From the NCBI GenBank assembly GCA_023412435.1, contig JAEYNS010000212.1, forward strand, positions 1 to 5,017: a stretch of DNA of 5,017 bases, in the 5' to 3' direction. This document shows, one piece after another, positions 1 through 4,988 of the stretch. The notes under the pieces are model-generated. The model made no database searches. It worked only from the letters and a program-made list of their open reading frames with translations, and was not told the DNA's origin. This DNA is from Actinomycetes bacterium (GTDB lineage: Bacteria > Actinomycetota > Actinomycetes > Propionibacteriales > Propionibacteriaceae). Positions within the stretch are counted from its first letter, which is position 1; every line of letters starts with the position of its first letter. The translations under genes and the position numbers were made by a program.

Positions 1-34
1 CGGTGGGGGTCGGGGTCGGCGTGGGCGTCGGGGT
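1..34 (-). repeat. Thr-Pro codon repeat (low-complexity linker)
   Basis: Alternating ACS and CCS codons on the minus strand encode Thr-Pro repeated at least five times. The repeat continues past the window edge. It is a low-complexity periplasm-side linker within the lipoprotein and not a separate element. Such tracts vary in length through slippage and are prone to assembly errors. Confidence 0.75.
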
Positions 35-190
35 GTCGGCGGCGGTGGGGGACGGGTCGGGCGTCACCGGCGCCTGGGTCGGCGTCTCGGCGGAGGCCGC
101 CGTACACCCCGCCAGCAGCGGACCTGCCACTGCTGCCCCGGCCACCCCGACGGCACCGACCATGAGGGTCCGGCGGCTCACCGACTCCAT
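1..190 (-). CDS. Tat-exported lipoprotein, N-terminal part only (runs off left edge)
   Basis: Only the first 63 codons are in the window. The protein opens with a twin-arginine signal, S-R-R-T-L-M-V at residues 5-11. A hydrophobic Ala/Val/Gly stretch follows, then a lipobox L-A-G-C with the lipidated Cys at residue 29. After it comes an Ala/Ser/Thr/Pro region ending in an unbroken Thr-Pro repeat (residues 53-63), a typical tether holding a folded domain off the membrane. The product should therefore be exported folded by Tat and anchored to the outer face of the membrane. ATG at 188-190 is chosen because GGAGGAG lies 6 bases upstream and a stop in the same frame sits at 194-196. The functional domain is off the window. 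Small actinobacterial Rieske [2Fe-2S] lipoproteins have this plan, but so do substrate-binding and other redox lipoproteins, so no function is assigned. It points the same way as the Dabb gene but probably has its own promoter. Confidence 0.85.
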   Translation of the reverse strand, partial: MESVSRRTLMVGAVGVAGAAVAGPLLAGCTAASAETPTQAPVTPDPSPTAADTPTPTPTPTPT

Positions 191-196
191 CACTCA

Positions 197-203
197 CTCC
201 TCC
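197..203 (-). promoter_or_regulatory. Strong ribosome binding site of the lipoprotein gene
   Basis: GGAGGAG on the minus strand lies 6 bases before the ATG at 188-190. It is a near-perfect anti-16S match at ideal spacing and fixes the lipoprotein start over the internal Met-10. It contrasts with the glycosyltransferase and galM genes, which have no Shine-Dalgarno. Confidence 0.8.
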
Positions 204-214
204 ACCCGGCGACA

Positions 215-230
215 CGGTCCTCGCGGACCG
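215..230 (-). promoter_or_regulatory. 5' leader stem-loop with GNRA-type loop
   Basis: In the minus-strand transcript CGGUCC pairs perfectly with GGACCG around a four-base loop GCGA, which fits the GNRA class. It lies between the candidate -10 (237-242) and the ribosome binding site (197-203). If transcription starts near 230-234, the mRNA would begin almost directly with this hairpin, as 5' stabilising stems do. No U-tract follows, so it is not a terminator. The fold is visible; its role is inferred. Confidence 0.4.
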
Positions 231-236
231 CCCTCA

Positions 237-242
237 ATCGTA
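237..242 (-). promoter_or_regulatory. Candidate -10 element of the lipoprotein promoter
   Basis: TACGAT on the minus strand matches the actinobacterial TAnnnT -10 consensus. It would give a start near 230-234 and a leader of about 40 bases. At an 18-base spacer the -35 position (261-266) reads TTCGGA, which matches TTGACA only partly. The call rests on the -10 and its placement. Confidence 0.4.
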
Positions 243-258
243 GAACCAACTGCCCAGC

Positions 259-287
259 AGTCCGAATCGGGAACCCCGGGGCGGACT
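259..287 (-). terminator. Terminator-like inverted repeat after the Dabb gene
   Basis: On the minus strand AGTCCG (287 to 282) pairs with CGGACT (264 to 259). Inside the loop GGG-GTT-CCC can form a second, inner stem. The structure begins at the last base of the Dabb stop codon, where an operon terminator would be expected. No T-tract follows, so it would act weakly or only as a 3' mRNA end stabiliser. It also overlaps the -35 region of the presumed lipoprotein promoter, so an operator is an alternative. Confidence 0.3.
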
Positions 288-598
288 CAGGCCCCGGCAA
301 CCTCGTAGTCCATGCAGACCCGCGCGGTACGGACCTTGCCGATGAACTGCGCGACCGCCTGGTGGCGGGGATGCACGACATAGGCCTGGAGCGCCTCGAC
401 CGTGTCGAACTCGCTGTACAGCACCAGGTCGTAGCTGTGCTCGAGCGGGTCGGCGCCGATCGCGACCTCAAGGGTGCGCAGCCCGGGGACCACGTCCGAC
501 AAGGCGGCGAGTTGCTCGGCTGCGGTGGCGAGGTTCGCTGCCTTGTCGGCGCCCTCGGCCTGGTCGGCGAAGTTCCAGAAGACGATGTGCTTGATCAC
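287..598 (-). CDS. Dabb-family (stress-responsive alpha/beta barrel) protein
   Basis: This 103-residue protein has the length and pattern of a single Dabb domain (dimeric ferredoxin-like alpha/beta barrel). The first strand is HIVFWNF (residues 4-10). A central Tyr-Asp-Leu-Val-Leu-Tyr-Ser-Glu-Phe strand covers residues 56-64. The family signature helix ends in Tyr-73 and H-P-R-H (76-79). Members form homodimers with a pocket between the sheets. They range from stress-induced plant proteins to polyketide cyclases, so the substrate cannot be predicted. The GTG at 596-598 is chosen because the domain begins there and GGAAG (608-612) lies 9 bases upstream. An earlier GTG at 644-646 would add 16 residues absent from the family. 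It sits 57 bases after the fprA stop with no convincing promoter between, so it is probably the last gene of that transcript. His-76/His-79 fit the family; activity is unknown. Confidence 0.85.
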   Translation of the reverse strand: MIKHIVFWNFADQAEGADKAANLATAAEQLAALSDVVPGLRTLEVAIGADPLEHSYDLVLYSEFDTVEALQAYVVHPRHQAVAQFIGKVRTARVCMDYEVAGA

Positions 599-655
599 GG
601 GGGGATTCTTCCACGGCGCGGCTGCCGCTGACAGGCGAGCCGGCACAGTCGCGGG

Positions 656-2020
656 TCAGCGACGGTCGGCGATCGACGGCGGGCCACCCGCCCTGCCGAG
701 CCGCACCAGGTCCAGCAGCTCGTGCCAGGCCTCGATCTTCACCCGTTCCCTGCCGCCGAGGCGTCCGCGTTCCAGTTCCGCTGCGTCGATCCGCTTCCAG
801 TCCTCGAGGGTGGACGGGGCGAAGCCCCGGTCGGCCAGGGTGCCCATCACGTCGGCCAGGTCGCGGCGCGGGGCGTCGGCCAGGTCGGCGAGCAGGTGGC
901 CGACGGTCTCGGCGGCGTCGGCCTTGTTCGTCCCGATCACGCCGATCGGGCCACGCTTGATCCAGCCCACCACGTACTCCCGCGGCCGGAGGGTCCCGTC
1001 GAGTTCGACCACCCTGCCCTCGCGGTTGGGGATTCGGCCGGTCTCGGAGTCGAACGGGACGCCGGGCAGCGGGATGCCTCGGTAGCCGATCGAGCGCAGG
1101 ACCAGCTGGGCGTCGAGGGTGGTCAGCTCCGCGGTACCGGCCACCTTGCCCGGACCGGCGGGCACTGTGCGTTCCAGGACCACCCGCTCGACCCGTCCGT
1201 CCCCCTCGAGACGCACCGGACGGTGCCAGAACAGGAAGTGGAGGCGGGCTCTCGGCTGCGGCTCCGTCCGCCGCACGGCATCGGCCAGCGCGGCGACGTT
1301 GGCGCGGGTCCGCCGGTCGAGCAGGTCGGCGTCGATGGCGTCGAGGTCGACCCCTGCGACGTCGACCGCGAGCTGGGGCGTGGCGAGGAGTTCCCGCAGC
1401 TCGGGGGTGGTGAAGCTGGCGTGCTCGGGCCCGCGGCGGCCCACCACCCACACGTGGTCCACCTCGGCGGCGCGCAGTTCGCCCAGCACCGCGTCCGGCA
1501 TGTCGGTGCTGGAGAGCTCGGCTGCTGTCTTCAGCAGGATCCGGGCCACGTCCACCGCCACGTTGCCGACCCCGGCGATGACAGCGGTGGACACCCCGGC
1601 CAGCGACTGCGGTTCGGCGTCCGGGTGGCCGGAGTACCAGGCGACCAGCTCGCGGGCCGACCGGCTGCCGGGCAGCGACTCGCCCGGGATCCCCATCCTG
1701 CGGTCCTCGCTGGCTCCTGCGGCGTAGATGACGGCGTCGTAGGCCGCCGTGATCTCGGCCACCGTCACGTCGCGACCCAGTTCGACCAACCCGTAGAACC
1801 TGACCCGGTCGGACTCGAACACCCGTGCAAGCACAGTGGCGATCCCCTTGATGCTGTCGTGGTCGGGAGCCACCCCGTACCGCAGCAGCCCGAACGGGGA
1901 CGGCAGCCGGTCGAAGATGTCCACCTCGATCTCGAACGGGGCGCCGGCCAGCAGCGACTGGGTGGCGAACAGCCCGGACGGTCCCGCGCCGATCACCGCC
2001 ACCCGGCGCGGCGTGGTCAT
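656..2020 (-). CDS. fprA: NADPH-ferredoxin reductase, adrenodoxin-reductase type (FprA)
   Basis: At 454 residues it is nearly the same length as mycobacterial FprA (456), and the whole sequence fits this family. This FAD flavoenzyme moves electrons between NADPH and a ferredoxin in the cytoplasm. The FAD Rossmann motif G-A-G-P-S-G is at 11-16, followed by the family stretch R-Y-G-V-A-P-D-H (47-54). The NADP-binding loop G-V-G-N-V-A-V-D is at 150-157. V-V-G-R-R-G-P (192-198) carries the two arginines that meet the NADP 2'-phosphate in the family. G-W-I-K-R-G-P-I-G-V-I-G-T-N-K closes the site at 352-366. No ferredoxin domain is fused and no ferredoxin gene is in the window. The ATG overlaps the stop of the upstream deacetylase as ATGA; the Shine-Dalgarno is only a weak GGTGG-type match, so re-initiation by coupled translation is likely. 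The glutamate synthase small subunit is related, but its N-terminal FeS domain is absent here. Confidence 0.93.
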   Translation of the reverse strand: MTTPRRVAVIGAGPSGLFATQSLLAGAPFEIEVDIFDRLPSPFGLLRYGVAPDHDSIKGIATVLARVFESDRVRFYGLVELGRDVTVAEITAAYDAVIYAAGASEDRRMGIPGESLPGSRSARELVAWYSGHPDAEPQSLAGVSTAVIAGVGNVAVDVARILLKTAAELSSTDMPDAVLGELRAAEVDHVWVVGRRGPEHASFTTPELRELLATPQLAVDVAGVDLDAIDADLLDRRTRANVAALADAVRRTEPQPRARLHFLFWHRPVRLEGDGRVERVVLERTVPAGPGKVAGTAELTTLDAQLVLRSIGYRGIPLPGVPFDSETGRIPNREGRVVELDGTLRPREYVVGWIKRGPIGVIGTNKADAAETVGHLLADLADAPRRDLADVMGTLADRGFAPSTLEDWKRIDAAELERGRLGGRERVKIEAWHELLDLVRLGRAGGPPSIADRR

Positions 2021-2745
2021 GGGCGCCACCCCACCGGGACCTCGCGCACCGCGACCCGGGTCGGCACCGGGTGCCGCTGGCCGCCGACGTGGACGACGTC
2101 GCCGCCCTCGATCCGCAGCTGGCTGCGGTAGCGGCGCAGCGCCTCCACCACGACGTCGCGGTGCTGCTCGAGATCGAGGGCGTCGGGATCCCCGGCGGGG
2201 TCGGAGCCGACCTCCACCCAGGCCGCACCGACCCGGGCTGCGGCCTCCTGCCCGATCCGGTGGCAGGCGACGTGGTCGGGATGGCCGTAGCCGCCGGCCG
2301 CGTCGTAGCTGACGATCGCCTCGGCTGCGAACCACTCCGCGTAGGCGGCGAGGTCGGCGGCGGCCTCGGCGAGCTCGGCCGCGGTGAGCGCGTCGGGACC
2401 GGCGTCCGGCCCTGGCCCGGCGAGGGTCTCGGACAGCCAGCGCATCCCCGAGTCGGCGTAGCGGCGGGGTGGCACGCCGGCCGCCCTGGCCGGGGGCTGG
2501 CCGAGGAAGCTGTGGTCGTGGACGCCGAGCACCGCGAGCGCCTCGGCCAGCTCCCGTTCCCGCAGCGCCACCAGGTCGCCGGACTCGACGAGCGCCTCGC
2601 CGCGTTCCCCGCGGGTGGCGGTGACGACTCCCACCGTGACGCGACGGGCGACGAGGTCGGCGATCAGCGTGCCGGTGGCGAGGGTCTCGTCGTCGGGGTG
2701 GGCGTGCAGGAAGAGGACCCGCGTGGCGCGGCCGAGCGCGGTCAT
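2017..2745 (-). CDS. PIG-L/LmbE-family zinc deacetylase, MshB-like
   Basis: This 242-residue protein has the full active site of zinc N-acetylglucosaminyl deacetylases. A-H-P-D-D-E (15-20) supplies zinc ligands His-16 and Asp-19 and general base Asp-18. G-G-Y-G-H-P-D-H (151-158) supplies His-155 and zinc ligand His-158. Arg-64, Asp-98 and Met-101 (in A-D-S-G-M) appear to match the MshB substrate contacts Arg-68, Asp-95 and Met-98. MshB removes acetate from GlcNAc-inositol, giving GlcN-inositol for mycothiol; Mca is the related conjugate amidase. This protein is about 60 residues shorter than MshB, lacking much of its C-terminal region, and is closer to BshB in size. It overlaps the glycosyltransferase upstream and fprA downstream by ATGA at both ends. 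The pairing supports deacetylation of the glycoside made next door. Family and catalysis are firm; the substrate is inferred, so no symbol is given. Confidence 0.88.
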   Translation of the reverse strand: MTALGRATRVLFLHAHPDDETLATGTLIADLVARRVTVGVVTATRGERGEALVESGDLVALRERELAEALAVLGVHDHSFLGQPPARAAGVPPRRYADSGMRWLSETLAGPGPDAGPDALTAAELAEAAADLAAYAEWFAAEAIVSYDAAGGYGHPDHVACHRIGQEAAARVGAAWVEVGSDPAGDPDALDLEQHRDVVVEALRRYRSQLRIEGGDVVHVGGQRHPVPTRVAVREVPVGWRP

Positions 2746-3956
2746 GACGGGCTCCGTCCGATCAGGTCCCGGTAGACAGCGACCAGCCGCGCGGCCGCCC
2801 AGGTCCAGACGAACCTGCGGGCGTGCACCCGCGCCACCACGCCCGTGCGGGCCAGCCGGTCGGGATCGGTGAGCAGCGCCGTGATGGCCGCCGCCCAGTC
2901 CTCGGGGCGTCGGCTGTCCATCAGCTGCCCCGTCACGCCGTGGGCCACGGCCTCGCGCAGCCCGCCGGCCGCCGCGGCGATCACCGGCGTACCACTCGAC
3001 GCCGCCTCGAGGGCCACCAGCCCGAAGGTCTCGGAGTGCGAGGGGACCAGCACCAGCCGCGCCGAGCGCATCAGGCGGGCGAGTGCGGGACGTGGCTGCG
3101 GGCCCAGAAAGCTGACCTGACCGGCCAGCCCGAGCTCATCGACCAGTGCGAGCAGCCTGGCCTGGTACGCGGCGAAGTCGGCGGACACGTCCCCGGCTAC
3201 CACCAGGTGGGGCCGGATCGCCGGGTCGACCGCCGCCATCGCCCGGATCGCCAGGTCGGGCCCCTTCAGGGGCTGCAGCCGGGCGGCGAAGAGCAGGTAG
3301 CCGAGCGGCATCGCAACGTCGAGCCCGGCGTCCGGCTCCTCACCCGGCAGCAGCGGGCGGAAGAGGTCGTGCTCCACCCCGGGCGAGATCACGCACACCC
3401 GCTCGGGGTCCGCCCCGCACCGGTCGATGACGGTCTGCGCCTCCGCGGCGCTGATCGCCACCACCGCCTGCGACTCCCTCGCCACCAGGGCCTCCCCGGG
3501 GATGCGGGCGGGCGACTCGGGTGGCTCACCCTCGGCCAGGGGCGAGCCGGGCGGCGCCGCCACGGAGTGGTAGCTCTGGACGTGCGGCACCCCCCACGCG
3601 CGGGCCAGCGGCAACGCGGCGACGCCGGACATCCAGTGGTGGGAGTGGACGACGTCGTAGGGCCCGAGCTCGCCGAGGCCCGCGGAGAACTCCGGGATGA
3701 ACTCGTCGATCCGGCTCTTCGGCAGCGGCGCGGCAGGGCCGGCAGTGACGTGGCGCAGGGTGACGCCCGGCGCAAGCCGGACGAGGTCGGGGTCGGTGGC
3801 CGAGGCACGCCGGGTGATCAGGTCGACGCTGTGGCCGAGGTCGGCGAGGGCGTCGGCGGTGGCGCGTTCGACGACATTCAGCCCGCCCGCGTCCCCTGAC
3901 CCCGGCAGGGTGGCCGGGGAGGTGTGCAGGGAGACGAACGCGATCCGGAGCGGCAC
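2742..3956 (-). CDS. GT4 glycosyltransferase, MshA-like (UDP-GlcNAc:inositol-phosphate type)
   Basis: This 404-residue retaining GT-B enzyme is probably cytoplasmic. The N-terminal acceptor domain begins V-S-L-H-T-S-P (8-14) and G-D-A-G-G-L-N-V (21-28), a near copy of the MshA signature. The donor domain has A-R-L-Q-P-L-K-G-P (225-233), with Arg-226 and Lys-231, and S-E-T-F-G-L-V-A-L-E-A (308-318), with Glu-309 and Glu-317, as GT4 nucleotide-sugar sites do. MshA joins GlcNAc to 1L-myo-inositol-1-phosphate, the first step of mycothiol synthesis. Of its five inositol-phosphate contacts in Corynebacterium MshA, three are kept (Asn-27, Lys-80, Arg-151) and two changed (Tyr-110 to His-107, Thr-134 to Ser-131). 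The GTG start is forced: an in-frame TAG lies 9 bases upstream and the fold begins at once. No Shine-Dalgarno is present; a -10 six bases upstream suggests leaderless mRNA. It is the first gene of the cluster. A paralogue with another acceptor is possible, so the symbol is withheld. Confidence 0.85.
   Translation of the reverse strand: MPLRIAFVSLHTSPATLPGSGDAGGLNVVERATADALADLGHSVDLITRRASATDPDLVRLAPGVTLRHVTAGPAAPLPKSRIDEFIPEFSAGLGELGPYDVVHSHHWMSGVAALPLARAWGVPHVQSYHSVAAPPGSPLAEGEPPESPARIPGEALVARESQAVVAISAAEAQTVIDRCGADPERVCVISPGVEHDLFRPLLPGEEPDAGLDVAMPLGYLLFAARLQPLKGPDLAIRAMAAVDPAIRPHLVVAGDVSADFAAYQARLLALVDELGLAGQVSFLGPQPRPALARLMRSARLVLVPSHSETFGLVALEAASSGTPVIAAAAGGLREAVAHGVTGQLMDSRRPEDWAAAITALLTDPDRLARTGVVARVHARRFVWTWAAARLVAVYRDLIGRSPS
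2752..2755 (-). promoter_or_regulatory. Ribosome binding site of the deacetylase inside the glycosyltransferase gene
   Basis: GGAG on the minus strand lies 6 bases before the deacetylase ATG (2743-2745), within the last codons of the glycosyltransferase. It supports this start and allows initiation in addition to coupling through the ATGA overlap. Confidence 0.6.
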
Positions 3957-3962
3957 GCTGGC

Positions 3963-3968
3963 AGCCTA
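3963..3968 (-). promoter_or_regulatory. Leaderless -10 element of the glycosyltransferase operon
   Basis: TAGGCT on the minus strand matches TAnnnT. Exactly 6 bases (GCCAGC) separate it from the GTG at 3954-3956, so transcription would start at the first base of the start codon. No Shine-Dalgarno is present, as expected for leaderless mRNA. The -35 position is GC-rich with no clear TTGAC match. Confidence 0.55.
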
Positions 3969-3986
3969 GCGCTGAGACCCGAGGGC

Positions 3987-4005
3987 CCCGCCTGGACCCG
4001 GCGGG
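3987..4005. repeat. Short inverted repeat in the divergent control region
   Basis: CCCGCC (3987-3992) is the reverse complement of GGCGGG (4000-4005), with a 7-base spacer. It lies midway between the two divergent -10 elements and overlaps both -35 positions, where a shared operator would sit. Arms this GC-rich arise readily by chance at this base composition, so a regulatory role is only a possibility. Confidence 0.25.
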
Positions 4006-4019
4006 CATTCCCGGGACGA

Positions 4020-4025
4020 TAGCGT
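4020..4025 (+). promoter_or_regulatory. Leaderless -10 element of galM
   Basis: TAGCGT matches TAnnnT and is followed by exactly 6 bases (TTCCCC) before the galM ATG at 4032. This places the transcription start on the A of the start codon. The bases before the ATG are pyrimidine-rich and offer no ribosome binding site, which supports a leaderless mRNA. No good -35 is seen. Confidence 0.6.
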
Positions 4026-4031
4026 TTCCCC

Positions 4032-4967
4032 ATGAGTGAGCCTGTGCGCCTTCGCAATGACCGGGTGTCGGTGGAGATCCTCCCGCTGGGGGCGAGCCTG
4101 CACCGCTTCGAGGTCCGGCTGCCCGACGGCGGCTGGCGCAACGTGGTGGTGAGCCGGGACGATCCCGGCAGCACCGACGAGTCCTACCTCGGCGCCACTG
4201 TGGGGCGGCTGGCGAACCGGGTGGGGGACGCGCGGCTCACCATCGCGGGAGTGCCGTACGACCTGGCGCCGAACGAGGGCGCGAACCAGCTGCACGGCGG
4301 GCCCGGCGGCTTCTCCGAGGTCGTCTGGGACGTCCGGTCGGCGACCGGGGACACCGTCGTCCTCCACCTGGTGAGCCCGGACGGCGACCAGGGCTACCCC
4401 GGCACCGTCGACGTCACCGCCACCTTCTCGTTGCTCGACTCCGGCGCCCAGGTCGTCTACGCCGCGACCACCGACGCCCCGACCGTGGTCAACCTGACCA
4501 CCCATCCGTACTTCATCCTCGGCGACGCCACGATCGCCGACCACCTCGTCACCGCGCCCACCACCCACTACACCCCGACCCGGGCCGAGGACCTGATCCC
4601 GACCGGGGAGATCCTGCCGGTGGACGGCACCGCCCTCGACCTGCGTGGCGGGCGCGTCGTCGGCGAGCTCATCGAGGCAGCGCTCGCCGAGGGCCTGGCG
4701 CGCAAGGGCGGGATCGACCAGAACTTCGTCATCGACGGCACGGGCCTGCGCGAGCACGTGCGGGTCACGGGGCCCTCCGGCCTCACCCTCGTGGTGCGAA
4801 GCGACGCGCCGGCGCTCCAGCTGTACACCGCGGAGCATCTGGGCCGCACCGGGCTGGCGATCGAGCCGCAGGGCTTCCCTGACGCCCCCAACCACCCCGC
4901 CTTCGGGTCGGTCGACCTGCTTCCCGGGCAGGAGTACAGCGCCACCACCCAGTGGCTCGTGAGCTGA
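4032..4967 (+). CDS. galM: Aldose 1-epimerase (mutarotase)
   Basis: This 311-residue protein is a beta-sandwich aldose 1-epimerase, which interconverts the alpha and beta anomers of sugars such as galactose and glucose in the cytoplasm. Expected active-site residues are present: Asn-62/Arg-63 in G-R-L-A-N-R, His-88 in Q-L-H-G-G, catalytic His-158 in N-L-T-T-H-P-Y-F, Asp-229 in D-Q-N-F, and catalytic base Glu-278 in the signature E-P-Q-G-F-P-D-A-P-N (278-287). The His-158 loop differs from the common N-H-S-Y-F-N-L form, so it may belong to the broader epimerase family with a different sugar preference. An in-frame TAG at 4020-4022 bounds the start, and ATG 4032 is the first possible codon. It is divergent from the glycosyltransferase operon across 75 bases and followed by a strong hairpin, so it looks monocistronic. 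No other Leloir gene is in the window. Confidence 0.93.
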   Translation: MSEPVRLRNDRVSVEILPLGASLHRFEVRLPDGGWRNVVVSRDDPGSTDESYLGATVGRLANRVGDARLTIAGVPYDLAPNEGANQLHGGPGGFSEVVWDVRSATGDTVVLHLVSPDGDQGYPGTVDVTATFSLLDSGAQVVYAATTDAPTVVNLTTHPYFILGDATIADHLVTAPTTHYTPTRAEDLIPTGEILPVDGTALDLRGGRVVGELIEAALAEGLARKGGIDQNFVIDGTGLREHVRVTGPSGLTLVVRSDAPALQLYTAEHLGRTGLAIEPQGFPDAPNHPAFGSVDLLPGQEYSATTQWLVS

Positions 4968-4988
4968 ACCACCTGCACAACGAAGTCA

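Larger units (their letters stand above)
287..3956 (-). other. Probable four-gene operon: GT4, PIG-L, FprA, Dabb
   Basis: Four genes run in the same direction. The first three are joined by two ATGA overlaps (2742-2745 and 2017-2020), and a 57-base gap (599-655) precedes the last. The gap shows no TAnnnT element in a promoter-like position and no terminator hairpin with a T-tract. One promoter before the glycosyltransferase (3963-3968) and a weak terminator-like repeat after Dabb (259-287) would bound the transcript. The overlaps strongly suggest co-translation of the first three; inclusion of Dabb is likely but less certain. Confidence 0.7.

Noticed and set aside
3..308. Plus-strand frame beginning with a Gly-Val repeat
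   Set aside because: It is the complement of the Thr-Pro linker. The minus-strand reading has a Tat signal, a lipobox and a strong ribosome binding site.
618..628. GCGGC-T-GCCGC inverted repeat in the fprA-Dabb gap
   Set aside because: The one-base loop is sterically poor and the arms are common at this GC content. It does not support a terminator or an operator.
599..646. Longer Dabb start at the GTG at 644-646
   Set aside because: It adds 16 residues before the first beta strand that the family lacks, and it has no better ribosome binding site than the GTG at 596-598.
815..829. 6-bp hairpin CGGGGC-GAA-GCCCCG inside fprA
   Set aside because: It encodes normal family residues near the FprA C-terminus. 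There is no T-tract and it is not at a gene end, so it is a base-composition coincidence.
722..2131. 469-codon open frame on the plus strand, opposite fprA and the deacetylase end
   Set aside because: It is antisense to two genes with clear family motifs, its translation shows no recognisable motif, and it runs across the boundary between them. Long antisense frames are expected at about 70% G+C.
468..2228. 586-codon minus-strand frame through fprA in another phase
   Set aside because: Arginine- and proline-rich out-of-phase translation with no motifs, overlapping fprA on the same strand.
3966..4895. 309-codon open frame on the minus strand opposite galM
   Set aside because: galM has every catalytic motif, while this frame is rich in Arg/Gly/Val/His with no domain pattern. 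It is a shadow of high third-position GC.
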